NCBI RefSeq assembly: GCF_009469765.1
Contig: NZ_SSSQ01000004.1
Span: 1-64,000 of the forward strand
DNA: 64,000 bases
Source: Dechloromonas hortensis
GTDB taxonomy: Bacteria > Pseudomonadota > Gammaproteobacteria > Burkholderiales > Rhodocyclaceae
Direction: 5' to 3'
The notes beneath the pieces were generated by a model. That model saw nothing but the letters and a program-made list of their open reading frames with translations, ran no database searches and had not been told where the DNA came from. The position numbers and the translations under genes were made by a program. Every line of letters starts with the position of its first letter. Position 1 is the first letter of the stretch. Positions 25,990 to 36,316 of this stretch are shown here, piece by piece.

Positions 25990-27600
25990 TCAAACGCGAT
26001 ACTGGCTGACGATATTCCGCATTTCCTGGGCCAGCTGGACCAGTTCATCGGAGGTATTGGACGTGGACTGCGCGGCGGCGCTGTTTTCCTCGGTCATCTG
26101 GGCGATTTTCTCGACCTGCTGGGCGATGTCGGTGCTGGCAACGCCCTGTTCGCGAATCGAACCGGTGATGTCGCTGACCATCTCAACGGTATCGCGCGAG
26201 CCGCTGCCGATTTCCTGCATCGCGCTGCTCGCCTGCTCGGCATAACCGACACCGGTCGTCACCGCCCCTTCCACCGTCTGGATGCTGAGCACTGCAGCCT
26301 GGGAACCGGCCACCATCTGCTGGATGGTAGCGGCGATTTCCTGCGTGGACTGGCCGGTGCGTTCGGCCAGCTTGCGCACTTCATCGGCCACCACGGCAAA
26401 ACCACGGCCCTGTTCGCCGGCCCGCGCCGCCTCGATCGCGGCATTGAGCGCGAGCAGGTTGGTCTGGTCGGCAATTTCCTTGATCACGGCCACAATGCTG
26501 CTGATCTTTTCGCTTTGCAGTTCCAGTTCGGTCAGCTGGCCCGAAGCGTTCTTGACCGTCTGGGCAATGCCGTTGATCGATTGCACGGTATCGCCGATGA
26601 TGCCCTCGCCCTTCTGCGCCAGCGCCCCGGCATTGGTGGACAGACGCCGGGTCTCTTCGGCGCGGTCGGCCACGTGATTGACGCTGACCGTCATTTCCTC
26701 GACCGAAGCGGCCATGCTGGACGCCGCTTCGCTCTGATAGCTGGAGGCGACGGACATTTCGCGGGCGGCGGTCGACACCTTCTGGGCCGCGGAATTGACC
26801 GACTCGGCGTGCTGGGAAATCTGGCGGAAGCTTTGCTGCAGGCGCTGCAGCAAACCGTTGAAGGCATGGGCCACCTTGGCCAGTTCGTCATTGCCGCTGA
26901 CCTTGAGCCGGGACGTGAAGTCGAGTTCCTGTTCGACGCGCGAGAACATGCCGACCATAGTGTCGAGGGAGCCGGAAACATGGCGATAAATGATGAAGCC
27001 GATGGCGGCGACCAGCAAGCCGACCAGAATCACCGAGGCAATAACCATGTTACGGGCGCTCTCGTAAGTCGCGAAGGCTTCCTTCGCCCCCCGGTCGGCC
27101 AGCACCTGGTTGTATTTGACATGCTCGATCAGCGCCACATTGAGACCGTCGATGATCTCGCGGGCCTGACCCGTGATCTGCAGGCCCTCCTCGCGCTTGC
27201 CCTGGCGGGCCGCATTGAGAAACTTCTCGGCGAAAACGGCATATTGCTCGGCCAGGCGCTTGTCGGTGGCGAGCAGTTCCCTATCCTTGTCATCGCTGAG
27301 CAGCTTTTCGTAACTGGTCAGCGCGCCGCGCATTTCGACCAGGCGTTCATTGAAGCGCTTTTCCAGGGCAGCCAGCTTCTCGGCATCGGTTTCGATCAGC
27401 ATGCTGAGCAAGGGCGGCCGCGCTCGGAGAAATGCCACCTGTGCGTTCTGCAAGGTGCTGATGCTGGGCAGCAGCACCTCGTTGGTCTCGCGCACCCCCT
27501 GATTGATGGTCACGATCTGATAAAGACTGAAACCGCCGACGCCGACCAGGCCGGCAATGGCCAGGCCGATCAACAAAATGATACGTGTAGCAATAGTCAT
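25990..27600 (-). CDS. Methyl-accepting chemotaxis protein
   Basis: 536 aa. A membrane segment at about 5-27, a periplasmic four-helix-bundle (4HB_MCP) sensor (about 28-185), a second membrane segment at about 186-208, HAMP (about 210-262) and the cytoplasmic signalling coiled coil (about 270-535). The hairpin tip [20 protein letters not shown] is the CheA/CheW contact site. No C-terminal CheR-binding pentapeptide is seen (ends SQYRV). Ligand unknown. Upstream a TTGACA hexamer (27638-27643 on the minus strand) could serve as -35. No chemotaxis genes are nearby, so it feeds a pathway encoded elsewhere. Confidence 0.93.
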   Translation of the reverse strand: MTIATRIILLIGLAIAGLVGVGGFSLYQIVTINQGVRETNEVLLPSISTLQNAQVAFLRARPPLLSMLIETDAEKLAALEKRFNERLVEMRGALTSYEKLLSDDKDRELLATDKRLAEQYAVFAEKFLNAARQGKREEGLQITGQAREIIDGLNVALIEHVKYNQVLADRGAKEAFATYESARNMVIASVILVGLLVAAIGFIIYRHVSGSLDTMVGMFSRVEQELDFTSRLKVSGNDELAKVAHAFNGLLQRLQQSFRQISQHAESVNSAAQKVSTAAREMSVASSYQSEAASSMAASVEEMTVSVNHVADRAEETRRLSTNAGALAQKGEGIIGDTVQSINGIAQTVKNASGQLTELELQSEKISSIVAVIKEIADQTNLLALNAAIEAARAGEQGRGFAVVADEVRKLAERTGQSTQEIAATIQQMVAGSQAAVLSIQTVEGAVTTGVGYAEQASSAMQEIGSGSRDTVEMVSDITGSIREQGVASTDIAQQVEKIAQMTEENSAAAQSTSNTSDELVQLAQEMRNIVSQYRV

Positions 27601-27978
27601 AAAATCACCAACTCTCCAAGAATGAATCTAGTTTGATTTATGTCAACAGCGGCCGATGATAGCCCGTCCGGGTGCGCCTGACCAGCCTGAACACATAGCG
27701 CAAATAAATAAATAAATACTTACATAACAATGAACTACGAATTGAAATAATCCCGCACATTGCATCAGGATATTACCGACCGGCCATCAACGGTGAAGAA
27801 AGAACCATCGATTTAGACCATAACATTTTGTTAAATTTGAACAATTAGCTAAACATCCGACGAGCTTCAGGGCAACTCCCAGCCCAGCCCAATGCCAGGC
27901 AGTACCGGCCAGTACATCAATCAATGCTAATATATAAAGCTATTTGCGGGCTGATGCAGTCCGAACTGCCGGAGCCGC
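27601..27978. other. AT-rich intergenic region between MCP and a small membrane protein
   Basis: 378 nt. It contains the leftward MCP promoter region and a run of AAAT tetranucleotide repeats (about 27700-27718), then more A+T up to 27950. An ORF of 160 codons crossing into the next gene in another frame has no coding support. No hairpin with U tract or known RNA was recognised. Confidence 0.5.
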
Positions 27979-28401
27979 ATGGTGAAAAAATCTTACTGGA
28001 TCGTCCTTGTGCTGGTTTTCCTGGTCGGGCTGGACTGGTATATCCGCGCGCCGGATGCCCGTTCCCGGCAATTGAGCAGCGCCATCGAAGCGCAGGCCAG
28101 CCAGGAACTGAAGGACTATCCCTACCAGTTCAAGGTACTCAAGGTCAGCGGCGACACCGCCTATCTGAGCACGCCACGCAGTTTCGAGGTACCGGCCTTC
28201 CGGGCGCTGGCCGCCCTGTTCCCCGACATCGACACCAAGGACGCCAACAACCCGGCCTTTATCGCGGCCGAACAACGGCTCGGCCGGGTCCAGGCCGAAG
28301 CCCACGCCATCGTCCTCGCCCAACCCGGCGTCAAGGAGGTCGCCTGGGAACTCGACCGCGAGTGGCTGAAACGCCATTTCATCGAAGTCCCCGCCAAATA
28401 G
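27979..28401 (+). CDS. Small membrane-anchored protein of unknown function
   Basis: 140 aa. One hydrophobic segment at residues 5-21 (signal anchor), then a soluble domain of about 115 residues, probably periplasmic. The domain is mixed alpha/beta with no Cys and no recognised motif. The start is an ATG with weak GGAG-like sequence upstream. It stands alone between an MCP (divergent) and a response-regulator gene, and there is no evidence linking it to either. Confidence 0.65.
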   Translation: MVKKSYWIVLVLVFLVGLDWYIRAPDARSRQLSSAIEAQASQELKDYPYQFKVLKVSGDTAYLSTPRSFEVPAFRALAALFPDIDTKDANNPAFIAAEQRLGRVQAEAHAIVLAQPGVKEVAWELDREWLKRHFIEVPAK

Positions 28402-28411
28402 CCTGACCGCC

Positions 28412-28447
28412 CGATTGCTGCGGTGCACTGCCCGGGCAGCGCAAAAT
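28412..28447 (-). repeat. Dispersed repeat, copy 3 (intergenic)
   Basis: Read on the minus strand: ATTTTGCGC, TGCCCGGGCAG, then TGCACCGCAGCAATCG. It differs from other copies by TGCAC in place of TCGAC. Lies just after the 140-aa gene. Confidence 0.5.
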
Positions 28448-28634
28448 TTGCGCTCGGCCTGGGCTCCGGGTTTAATACCGCCCGACTCGCAGCGAAGAAA
28501 TATTTGCCGAGGCCAGCGCAATCCTTAGTGCAAATGCAAAATGCATCATAAAATGGCGCACTATAGTTTTCCGTGCAGCGCAGCAATCCCGATTGCCGCT
28601 GCGGCCGGAACTGCATCGGACGAATCAAGGGACA

Positions 28635-29192
28635 ATGTTGGGACTACTCGAAAAACTCAAGGCGCTGTTCAGACGCAAGGATGCCTTGGCCTTTCCGGAA
28701 ACGATTGCCCCGGAAGAGAGCTCGGCCGAGCGCCGCCAGCGTACCCGTCTCAACGCCCGTGAAGGGACGCGGGTCCTGATCATCGACGATTCGAAAACCA
28801 TTCTGGCCGTCCTCAAGAAGTTCCTGCGCTCGGCCGGTTACGAAACCATCGAAGCGCTGGATGCCGAAAGCGGCCTCGAACTGATGCGCCAGCATCGTCC
28901 GCAACTGGTCTTTCTCGACATCATGCTGCCCGGCATGAACGGCTTTGCCGCCCTTCGCCAGATTCGCCGCGACCAGCAACTGCGCGATACGCCGGTGATC
29001 ATGATGAGCGGCAACGAACAGGCGATGGAAAAGTTTTTCGGCACCCGGATCGGCGCGGACGACTTCATGAAAAAACCCTTCTCGCGCTATGAAGTATTTT
29101 TCCGGATCGAGCGCCTGCTCGACGAAAACCTGATTCCGAAACGCCTGCCGCCGCCTTCCGCCCTCGGCCCCGCCTCGCGGCCGGCCCCCTGA
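28635..29192 (+). CDS. Single-domain response regulator (PilG/PilH-like receiver)
   Basis: 185 aa. An N-terminal basic linker (about 1-42) precedes one CheY-like receiver (about 45-165): acidic pair D51-D52, phospho-acceptor D95 (FLDIMLPG), S125 and the conserved Lys at about 146 (FMKKPF). There is no output domain, only a short Pro-rich tail. Such receivers act by protein contact, as PilG/PilH do in twitching motility; the pil assignment is tentative because no pil gene is near. The ATG at 28635 has AAGGGA upstream. Confidence 0.85.
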   Translation: MLGLLEKLKALFRRKDALAFPETIAPEESSAERRQRTRLNAREGTRVLIIDDSKTILAVLKKFLRSAGYETIEALDAESGLELMRQHRPQLVFLDIMLPGMNGFAALRQIRRDQQLRDTPVIMMSGNEQAMEKFFGTRIGADDFMKKPFSRYEVFFRIERLLDENLIPKRLPPPSALGPASRPAP

Positions 29193-29217
29193 CCGGCACC
29201 GGCGCAACTCCGCGCCG

Positions 29218-29850
29218 CTAGCGCAAGACCGAGGCGTAGCCCTCTTCCGCCAGCACCTGGCGCACCGCCGGCCGGGTCAGCAGCCGGCGATAGTGGGCCA
29301 GACAGTTTTCCGGCAATGCAATGCCGATCCGCTCGGCCCAGAACTCGACGTAGAACAGCGCCGCATCGGCAATGCCGAACTGCGCGTCCACATATTCCCG
29401 CCCGGCCAGCTCGCGATCGACGATGGCAAAGCCCTGGTCGATGATCTGCCGGCCCTGCGCCTGGACCGAGGCATGGTCGCCACTGCTCGGCGCAAAGCGC
29501 TCGGTGGTAAAGATGCGGGCAAAGCCCTGCGTATGTAGGGTATGTACGGCGTAGTTCATCAAACCGAGGGCGCGCACCTCACCCGCCACCGTCGCCGGCA
29601 GCAACTGGCGCTTCGGGTAGCTGCGGGCCAGCCACCAGGCGATGGCCGAAAACTCGGTCAGGGCGGTGCCATCGTCGAGCACCAGCGCAGGAATGCTGCC
29701 CTTCGGGTTGATCGCCAGATAGTCGGGTTTGTACTGGTCACCGGCCAGCAGGTTGACGATATGGGCCTCGAAGACCAGGCCGCATTCCTCGAGCAGGATA
29801 TGGATGCCCGTCGAGCACGAGCCGGGCGTCATGTAGAACTTCTTGCTCAT
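29218..29850 (-). CDS. Glutathione S-transferase family protein
   Basis: 210 aa cytosolic GST. N-terminal thioredoxin-like domain (about 1-80: FYMTPGSCSTGIHILLEE, NPKGSIPALVLDDG, LTEFSAIAWWLA) with the cis-Pro and the ESxAI-like glutathione-binding loop (TEFSAI), followed by the all-helical C-terminal domain (about 90-205). The SCSTG start resembles beta-class GSTs, where this Cys contacts glutathione. It lies 4 nt downstream of glpE, so the two form an operon. Confidence 0.9.
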   Translation of the reverse strand: MSKKFYMTPGSCSTGIHILLEECGLVFEAHIVNLLAGDQYKPDYLAINPKGSIPALVLDDGTALTEFSAIAWWLARSYPKRQLLPATVAGEVRALGLMNYAVHTLHTQGFARIFTTERFAPSSGDHASVQAQGRQIIDQGFAIVDRELAGREYVDAQFGIADAALFYVEFWAERIGIALPENCLAHYRRLLTRPAVRQVLAEEGYASVLR

Positions 29851-29854
29851 CGCT

Positions 29855-30184
29855 TCAGGCCGCCGCCATTACAGCGGCCAGCGCCTCGTAGCCGCCGTCG
29901 ACGCTGAACACCCGGCGGAAACGGAAATCGATGAACATCTGGGCAAAGGTCTGGCTGGCGTTGCCGTGGTAGCAGTAGATGATCACCGGCTGCTCCTTGG
30001 CCAGCCGGCGAAACCAGCCCGGCAGCCGGTCCTCGGCGAGGTGAGCGGCGCCGGGCAGATGCCCGCGCTGATAGCTGGCAGCATCGCGCACGTCGAACAC
30101 GGCGGCGTCCGCTTCGACAGCAATCAAGGCTAGGGCCTGGGCAGCCGGAATGCGTTGGTAAGTGGTTGGTTCGGCAAGGCTCAT
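29855..30184 (-). CDS. glpE: Rhodanese-domain thiosulfate sulfurtransferase, GlpE-type
   Basis: 109 aa single rhodanese domain. The active-site loop CYHGNAS carries the catalytic Cys and is the short loop typical of E. coli GlpE; VFDVRDAASYQRGHLPGA is the CH2A-like segment. GlpE transfers sulfane sulfur from thiosulfate to cyanide or thioredoxin in vitro. The ATG at 30184 gives the family length; the frame extends further upstream without support. First gene of a glpE-GST pair. Confidence 0.85.
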   Translation of the reverse strand: MSLAEPTTYQRIPAAQALALIAVEADAAVFDVRDAASYQRGHLPGAAHLAEDRLPGWFRRLAKEQPVIIYCYHGNASQTFAQMFIDFRFRRVFSVDGGYEALAAVMAAA

Positions 30185-30511
30185 GACTATTGGCGAAAAT
30201 TGGTGACGACGAGCCAGTCGACGCAAGAGCAATGCCAAGCTGCAAGCCCGGCCAGACCCCGGGGCAGTCAGCCGTTTGCCGGCAAGCGGCGGGTGTCAGT
30301 TGTTGCTTTTACGACAACTCGGCGTCGTGGACGACGCGATAGCAAGCCGCCAACAAAAATGACATCGTCACGCACAGACGGCAGCCGTATAATCGTTTGG
30401 CATTTTTTTCCTCTTTATCGCAACCACTCCGGAAGCGCCGCACCGTGTCTTGCCGACTGCAATGCCGGCGCCCACGACGCCCCGCCGCCGGCGATCCCTT
30501 CCTAGGAAATC
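30185..30511. other. Divergent intergenic region glpE / PEP-CTERM gene
   Basis: 327 nt, no gene recognised. A TATAAT hexamer at 30388-30393 is a candidate -10 for the rightward PEP-CTERM gene, without a convincing -35. The stretch 30245-30330 is GC-rich with short inverted repeats (GCCGG/CCGGC) but no clear terminator. Confidence 0.45.
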
Positions 30512-31339
30512 ATGACCACTCCCCGCTCCGCAAAGCGCCTCACCCAACTGCTCTGTGCCCTGACCCTCGGCCTTGCCAGCCAGTTCGCCCAGGCCGCGAC
30601 CGAATGGCAGCTCAACCCGGGTGGTACCGGCCTGGCCGGTGCCACCCGGCTTTCTGAGCTCGATGTCGGCGGCGTCGGCTACGTGCAGATTCTGCCGAGC
30701 AGCACCGATCCGACCGGCTTCAACTTCATCGAGCATGGCGCCTACCAGGCGCTGCAGTCCGACAAGAGCACACCCTTCGGCACGCAGGATCTGACCATTA
30801 CCTACACCGTGACGGGTAGCGGTAGCCTGCTCAATCCGTTCGCGCTGAGTTTCACCTCGGGCAGCATCAATCTCTACGCCGACCGCAATTTCGATTTCGC
30901 CAGCGCAGCCGGCAGCTATGGCGCCGACAACGGCACCCACATCGCCAGCTTCAGTGTTTTCGGCGGCGGCCTCAACGCCAACGGCATGGTCAGCATTCAG
31001 GCCAATGCCGTCGCCGGCAGCGTGCTGGCCGGCTACCTGTTTGCCGCCGACGGCAGCGACCTCGCCAACCGCAACAACGTGCAGATGAACCTCGGCGTCT
31101 TCAACCAGCCAACGACCCCGGACAGCCTGCTGGTCGCCGAGGTGGTCTGCGGCATGGCAGGCTCGACAGGTGCCGGCTGCAACGGCACCCCCTTCGTCAA
31201 CACGCCGTTCGCCTACACGGTCAAGGATGGCGGCTACGCGACGATCTCCGCCGTACCGGAGCCGGAAACGGTGAGCATGCTGCTGGCCGGTCTCGGCCTG
31301 ATTTCCGTCGTCGCCCGCCGGCGTCGGGCGGCGGTGTAA
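30512..31339 (+). CDS. PEP-CTERM sorting-signal exported protein
   Basis: 275 aa. Signal peptide about 1-29, a Gly/Ser/Asn/Thr-rich beta body (30-245), and a C-terminal PEP-CTERM tripartite signal: VPEPE at about 247-251, a hydrophobic helix and a terminal RRRR cluster. PEP-CTERM proteins are cut by an exosortase and serve in exopolysaccharide/floc matrix. The NLYAD block and Cys pair near the C-terminus recall the flocculation-related PepA group, but I cannot confirm it. AGGAA lies 5 nt before the ATG. No exosortase gene is in the window, so it must be encoded elsewhere. The stop is 1 nt from the convergent glxA-type gene. Confidence 0.88.
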   Translation: MTTPRSAKRLTQLLCALTLGLASQFAQAATEWQLNPGGTGLAGATRLSELDVGGVGYVQILPSSTDPTGFNFIEHGAYQALQSDKSTPFGTQDLTITYTVTGSGSLLNPFALSFTSGSINLYADRNFDFASAAGSYGADNGTHIASFSVFGGGLNANGMVSIQANAVAGSVLAGYLFAADGSDLANRNNVQMNLGVFNQPTTPDSLLVAEVVCGMAGSTGAGCNGTPFVNTPFAYTVKDGGYATISAVPEPETVSMLLAGLGLISVVARRRRAAV

Positions 31340-31340
31340 A

Positions 31341-32294
31341 TCAGTTTCCCCTGAAGGTTTGCCGCCAGGCTTGCGGCGAGACACCGAAGGCCTGGCGGAA
31401 ATGATGGCGCAGCGAAACCGGCGAACCAAAGCCGGCGAGCAGCGCGATCTGTTCAACCGGCTGTTCGCTGCTTTCGAGCAGGCGCTGGCAATGTGCCAGG
31501 CGCTCGCCGAGCAGCCAATGGCCGACCGTACTGCCGGTCAGCGCCCGGAAATGGCGGGTAAAACTACGCCGGCTCATCAGCGAGCGGGCGGCCAGGCTAT
31601 CCAGCGTATGCGGCACTTGCAGATTGGCCCGGACCCAGTCGAGCAGGCCGGCCAGCCGTGAATCGTGCGCCGTGGCCGGCAAGGGCTGTTCGATGAACTG
31701 GGCCTGTCCACCCTGCCGGTGCGGTGGCACGACCAGGCGGCGGGCGACGCGGTTGGCGCTTTCGGCGCCGAGCTGCTGGCGCAGCATGTGCAGGCAACAG
31801 TCGATGCCGGCGGCGGTGCCGGCCGAAGTGAGAAGATTGCCGTCATCGACATAAAGCACGTCGGGATCGAGGTCGACCGCCGGATAGCGTTGTGAAAAAT
31901 CGCCGGCATACGCCCAGTGCGTCGTCGCCTTTCGCCCGGCCAACAGCCCGGCCTCGGCCAGCACATAGGCGCCGAGGCAGAGGCCGACGAGGCGGGCACC
32001 GCGCCGATCGGCCGCGATCAGCGCGTCGAGTAGCGCGGGCGGCGGCCGTTCGGCCGGGTCGCGCCAGCTCGGCACGATGATGGTATCGGCCTCGGCCAGG
32101 GCCTCCAGGCCATGCTCGATGGCCAGGCTGAAGCCGGCCGTCGTCCGTAGCGGCCCGCTCTCCACCGCGCAGACTCGTAGCTGGTAAGCGCCGCCCCCAG
32201 CCGGCTGGGCATCGCCGAAGACCACGCAGGGCACGGCCAGATGAAACGGGCTGATGCGGTCGAAGGCGACCACGGCGATCAGATGTTGCGACAT
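31341..32294 (-). CDS. GlxA-family AraC-type regulator with DJ-1/PfpI domain
   Basis: 317 aa. N-terminal DJ-1/PfpI amidotransferase-like domain (about 5-170) with the nucleophile-elbow Cys (GLCLGAYVLAEAG), then a C-terminal AraC double helix-turn-helix (about 215-312, MSRRSFTRHFRALTG and GFGSPVSLRHHFRQAFG). Such proteins (GlxA, FtrA, ArgR/CdhR type) control nitrogenous or aldehyde catabolism. It is divergent from an isochorismatase-like hydrolase, the likely target. Confidence 0.9.
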   Translation of the reverse strand: MSQHLIAVVAFDRISPFHLAVPCVVFGDAQPAGGGAYQLRVCAVESGPLRTTAGFSLAIEHGLEALAEADTIIVPSWRDPAERPPPALLDALIAADRRGARLVGLCLGAYVLAEAGLLAGRKATTHWAYAGDFSQRYPAVDLDPDVLYVDDGNLLTSAGTAAGIDCCLHMLRQQLGAESANRVARRLVVPPHRQGGQAQFIEQPLPATAHDSRLAGLLDWVRANLQVPHTLDSLAARSLMSRRSFTRHFRALTGSTVGHWLLGERLAHCQRLLESSEQPVEQIALLAGFGSPVSLRHHFRQAFGVSPQAWRQTFRGN

Positions 32295-32418
32295 TTTTCG
32301 GCACCGGAGAGCTTGCTTGCAGTTGGCCCGATCTTAGCGCTTTTTGTCATTCGAGCCACTCACCTGTTCCCGGGCAATGGCCAATAATCGCTGCACATTC
32401 ACTGAACGGAGATCAACC

Positions 32419-32937
32419 ATGTTGCCAGCCAGCCAACGCGCCCTGCTCGTCATCGACCTGCAGAACGACTATTTTCCCGGCGGCAAATTCCCGCTATGGA
32501 ACAGCGAAGCGACGCTGGCCAAGGTCGAACAGGCGATCGCCCGGGCCCACAGCGTCGGCATGCCGGTTATCCTGGTCCAGCACATTGCCGATGCCGGCGC
32601 CCCCTTTTTCGAGGCCGGCAGCAGCGGCGCCGAGATTCACCCGGCCATTCGCGCCGCCGCCCCCGACGCCCCGATTGTCGTCAAGGCCTTTGCCGACAGT
32701 TTTCACCAGACGACACTGCAAGAAACGCTGGCCCAACTGGGCGTTGGCGAATTACTGGTCTGCGGCATGATGACGCAGAACTGCGTCACCCATACGGCGA
32801 TCTCGCGCGCCGCCGACGCTTACCAGGTCAGCCTCGTCGCCGACTGCTGCACGACGGTCAGCGAGATGCTGCATCTGATTGCGCTGAAGGCGGTCTCCAC
32901 CCGGCTCAAGGTGGCGCCAGCCGACAGCCTGTTCTAG
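32419..32937 (+). CDS. Isochorismatase-family cysteine hydrolase
   Basis: 172 aa. The catalytic triad of the nicotinamidase/isochorismatase fold is intact: D13 (VIDLQND), K89 (VVKAFADSF) and C122 (GMMTQNCVTHT), with a cis-peptide preceding the Cys. Substrates in this family include amides such as nicotinamide, N-carbamoylsarcosine and ureidoacrylate; the specific one is not clear. The ATG at 32419 has GGAGAT upstream; the longer frame starts in the intergenic region. Divergent from the GlxA-type regulator. Confidence 0.9.
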   Translation: MLPASQRALLVIDLQNDYFPGGKFPLWNSEATLAKVEQAIARAHSVGMPVILVQHIADAGAPFFEAGSSGAEIHPAIRAAAPDAPIVVKAFADSFHQTTLQETLAQLGVGELLVCGMMTQNCVTHTAISRAADAYQVSLVADCCTTVSEMLHLIALKAVSTRLKVAPADSLF

Positions 32938-33015
32938 TTGCTGCCGTTGGCTGACCCGGGAGGCGTTAGAATGCCTCCCCGCTCAGCCCTCCATCGCCTT
33001 CCGGGGCGCGCCGCC

Positions 33016-33588
33016 ATGACCCAGGTTCTCACCCCCTACACCGATGCCGCCGCCAGCGACGACATCCTGAACAACACCAAGGTCTGGCTCGAACGCGCCG
33101 TCATCGGCCTCAACCTGTGCCCGTTCGCGAAGAGCGTCTTCGTCAAGAAGCAGGTCCGCTACGCGTTGACCGCAGCGACGACGGCCGATCAACTGCTCGC
33201 CGAACTGGAGCACGAACTGACCCTGCTCGCCGAAACCGACCCGGCCGAACTGGACACCACGCTGCTCATCCATCCGCAGGCGATGACCGACTTTCTCGAC
33301 TATCACTTCTTTCTCGGCGAAGTCGAGGCGCTGCTGCGCAACCTGGAGTTCGACGGCATTTTCCAGATCGCCAGCCTGCATCCGCAATACGAATTCGCCG
33401 GCAGCGCGCCGGACGATATCGCCAATTTCACCAACCGCTCGCCCTACCCGACCCTGCACCTGCTGCGCGAAAGCAGTATCGACCGCGCCGTCGCCGCCTT
33501 TCCCGATGCGGCGGACATCTTCGAGCGCAATATCGAAACCATGGAAGGCCTCGGCCACGCAGGCTGGAAAAAACTCTGGCTGGTTTGA
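33016..33588 (+). CDS. DUF1415 family protein
   Basis: 190 aa conserved protein of beta- and gammaproteobacteria. Family blocks: WLERAVIGLNLCPFAK near the N terminus, HPQAMTDFLDYHFFL in the middle, FQIASLHPQYEF and NRSPYPTLHLLRESSI. No signal peptide or catalytic motif is established for the family. The ATG at 33016 is selected because homologues begin close to the helix before LNLCPFAK; frames upstream to 32938 remain open. Follows the isochorismatase gene by 78 nt. Confidence 0.85.
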   Translation: MTQVLTPYTDAAASDDILNNTKVWLERAVIGLNLCPFAKSVFVKKQVRYALTAATTADQLLAELEHELTLLAETDPAELDTTLLIHPQAMTDFLDYHFFLGEVEALLRNLEFDGIFQIASLHPQYEFAGSAPDDIANFTNRSPYPTLHLLRESSIDRAVAAFPDAADIFERNIETMEGLGHAGWKKLWLV

Positions 33589-33607
33589 GGGTTCCCTCGG
33601 AGGAGGC

Positions 33608-33645
33608 ATTTTTGCCTTGCCGGGCCGGTCGACCGCAGCAATCGG
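33608..33645 (+). repeat. Dispersed repeat, copy 4 (intergenic)
   Basis: ATTTTTGCC, then TTGCCGGGCCG and the core GTCGACCGCAGCAATCGG. Lies between the DUF1415 stop and the convergent hybrid-kinase stop. Confidence 0.6.
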
Positions 33646-33672
33646 AATTTTCTGGCGGGAGACTGGCGAAAC

Positions 33673-36255
33673 CTAGTCCGCCGCCTTTTCCGGCCGGACC
33701 GTCCGGCTTGAGGTGAGCGACAGCCATTTGAGCAGGGTCGCATAGAGCGCCTCAGGATCAACCGGCTTGGCGATGAAATCGTTCATCCCCGCTTGCTGAC
33801 AGGCGGCGCGGTCATCATCGAAGGCATTGGCGGTCATGGCCAGAACCGGCTTGGTTTCCCAGCCCGGCAGGCGGCGAATGATACGGCAGGCTTCCAGCCC
33901 CCCCATGTTCGGCATCTGCATATCCATCAGGATCAGATCAAAATCGCCGGAGCGCGCCTTCTCGATTGCCACCAGGCCATCCTCGGCCGTCTCGACATGC
34001 ATGCCGACGCCATGCAGCAACTCCAAGGCAACCTCGACGTTGATCTCGTTATCCTCGACCAGCAGCAAACGCGCACCGACATGCTCGCGCCGTAGCGCTC
34101 GATCGGCGCCCTCCTGCAAACGATCTTCCCGATGCATGACGCCATGACCACGCTGGAGCCAGGCGGTGAACCAGAACACGCTGCCCTGCCCGGGCAGGCT
34201 CTCCGCCCCCGCATTGCCGCCCATCAGAAGCGCCAGGCGCTTGGTAATGGCCAAGCCGAGGCCTGTCCCGCCAAAGCGGCGGGTCGTGCTGACGTCGGCC
34301 TGTTCAAAATCCTGGAACAACCTCGACAGCTTTTCGGCCGGAATGCCGATCCCCGTATCCCGCACCTCAAAGCGCACCAGTAATTTGCCATCCCGCTCTT
34401 CGAGCAGCTCTGCCCGTATCGTGATGGTGCCGTCTTCCGTGAACTTGACCGCGTTGCCGGCAAAGTTGAGCAGCCCCTGGCGAACCCGGGTCAGGTCGCC
34501 GCGCAACCACAACGGCACATGATCGCCGTCGATTTCAATCTTCACGCCCTTGTCGCGCGCCGAATCGGCAATCAGCGACTGAACATGGTCAAGCACCTGC
34601 TCGAGCGCAAAATCCTTGTCTTCCAGCGTGAATTTTCCGGCTTCGATCTTCGACAGATCGAGAATGTCATTGATGATCGACAACAGGTGCTTGCCTGATG
34701 CATCGATCTTTTCCAGACGCTCGGCTTGCTCAACCGTCGGTCGATCTTTGCGCAGCAGATGGGTCAAGCCGATGATGGCATTCATCGGCGTGCGTATTTC
34801 ATGCGACATGTTGGCGAGAAAGGCGCTCTTGGCCAGGTTCGCATCCTCGGCACGCTTCTGCGCCTCGGCCAGTTGTGCCGTGCGTTCGCTCACCTGTCGT
34901 TCGAGTCCGGCATGGTAATCGGCCAGTTCGGCTTGCAATCGTTTGCGCTCGGTGATGTCCTCGATCACCGAAATGAAGTAATCCGGCGTGCCATCGCTCT
35001 TCCAGGCCAGCGCGACGGTAAGATCGATCCATACGATCGAACCATCCTTGCGAAAATAGCGCTTCTCCAGCGAGTAGTGCTCGATCTCGCGGGCGAGCAT
35101 CATTTGCAACTGCCGGAGATCGGTGTTGAGGTCATCCGGATGCGTGACGTCCTGAAAGGTTTTCTTCAGCAGTTCGTCTTCGCTATAACCAACGATGGCA
35201 CACAGCTTGTGATTAACGCGCAACCAGCGACCATCGGGTGCGACCAGCGCGATCCCCACCGCCGCCAGCTCGAATGTAGCGGCGAAGAGGTGTTCGCTCT
35301 CGATTCTGGCGTTCGTCGACGCTTCAAGCTGGTCTTGCGCCGCCGCGATTTCGGCAATTTCCGGTATGGGCATCGGTTGACCGGCGGGCCCCGTCAAAGC
35401 CATCAGCTGTCGGCCCAGCCGACGGGCAAAGAAGGTTCCTCCCACCAGGCCAAGCAGAACACTGAGGCTGATTCCAGCCAGAAGGAAGGCCCCAGTCTCG
35501 ATCATGTGCTTGCGCTGCAAGTCGCGCGGCGTTTCCAGCACGATCGACCATGGCGCCAGCTCCAGCTTGGCGGTGAATCGCCCATCCGGAGCGACATCTT
35601 CCTCCGACTTGAATCCCGCTGGAGAACGGCGGGCAATATCGGCCCCCGTACCATCGACCAGGGCCAGCGACCAGCCCGCCGGCAGCGCGACACGATCAAG
35701 ACGTTGCCTGAATTGATCGATATCGATCGTCGTCAGCATCAGATGAGTAGCCTTGCCATCGCGCAGCACCGGTACCGCGATGGCAACCAAAGGAACATTG
35801 GCAACCGGCCCGACGACAATATCGCCGACTTGCGGGCGCCCTGTCTCGAGCGCCAGCGGTGCTGCTGTCTTACCCTTGGCGACCGGCAGCCTGGGCAGCG
35901 GAGCACCGAACGGCCAACGAGTGTTGAAAAGCATCTGCCGATCGGCATCGGAAAAAATGACATGGCTCTCGAAACCATCGAGATACCCCTTCGCCTCACG
36001 GTATAGCTCCGGCCAGCGCTGAGGATCATCCACCATGCCGGAAACGGCCAGCATGTGCAGCCCTTTGATCCGGGCCCGCAGATTCTGATCGATCGCCGTC
36101 GCCACATTCTGCGCCCGATCCTTCGCCTCGCGCGCACGCTCCTTGTCCAGCGTATGGATATGGTCGAATGCCAGCCACACCGCAAACAGCACCACCGGCG
36201 CCATGCTGAGCCAGATCAAGCGCGCAAGAAAGACGGATAACGGGCGCTGCTTCAC
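33673..36255 (-). CDS. Hybrid sensor histidine kinase (CACHE-like - PAS - HisKA - HATPase - REC)
   Basis: 860 aa inner-membrane protein. A membrane segment at about 12-30, a periplasmic sensor of about 215 residues, a second membrane segment at about 250-275, PAS/PAC (about 325-445), HisKA with phospho-His485 ([10 protein letters not shown]), HATPase (about 590-705) and a receiver with D778 (LILMDMQMP). The protein autophosphorylates and relays to its own REC; the downstream partner is not adjacent. The start is a GTG with little ribosome-site support, followed at once by a normal signal-anchor. Two 39-bp near-repeats lie upstream of its start. Signal unknown. Confidence 0.92.
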   Translation of the reverse strand: MKQRPLSVFLARLIWLSMAPVVLFAVWLAFDHIHTLDKERAREAKDRAQNVATAIDQNLRARIKGLHMLAVSGMVDDPQRWPELYREAKGYLDGFESHVIFSDADRQMLFNTRWPFGAPLPRLPVAKGKTAAPLALETGRPQVGDIVVGPVANVPLVAIAVPVLRDGKATHLMLTTIDIDQFRQRLDRVALPAGWSLALVDGTGADIARRSPAGFKSEEDVAPDGRFTAKLELAPWSIVLETPRDLQRKHMIETGAFLLAGISLSVLLGLVGGTFFARRLGRQLMALTGPAGQPMPIPEIAEIAAAQDQLEASTNARIESEHLFAATFELAAVGIALVAPDGRWLRVNHKLCAIVGYSEDELLKKTFQDVTHPDDLNTDLRQLQMMLAREIEHYSLEKRYFRKDGSIVWIDLTVALAWKSDGTPDYFISVIEDITERKRLQAELADYHAGLERQVSERTAQLAEAQKRAEDANLAKSAFLANMSHEIRTPMNAIIGLTHLLRKDRPTVEQAERLEKIDASGKHLLSIINDILDLSKIEAGKFTLEDKDFALEQVLDHVQSLIADSARDKGVKIEIDGDHVPLWLRGDLTRVRQGLLNFAGNAVKFTEDGTITIRAELLEERDGKLLVRFEVRDTGIGIPAEKLSRLFQDFEQADVSTTRRFGGTGLGLAITKRLALLMGGNAGAESLPGQGSVFWFTAWLQRGHGVMHREDRLQEGADRALRREHVGARLLLVEDNEINVEVALELLHGVGMHVETAEDGLVAIEKARSGDFDLILMDMQMPNMGGLEACRIIRRLPGWETKPVLAMTANAFDDDRAACQQAGMNDFIAKPVDPEALYATLLKWLSLTSSRTVRPEKAAD

Positions 36256-36316
36256 GGTTCGATTGATTTTATCTATTTGATTTGGGCAAGGTCAGATTGA
36301 GCCCCCGGAAACACAG

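Noticed and set aside
27924..28406. 160-codon plus-strand ORF overlapping the 140-aa gene
   Set aside because: Out of frame with a better supported gene that has a clear membrane anchor; composition is that of a shadow frame rich in Arg and Pro.
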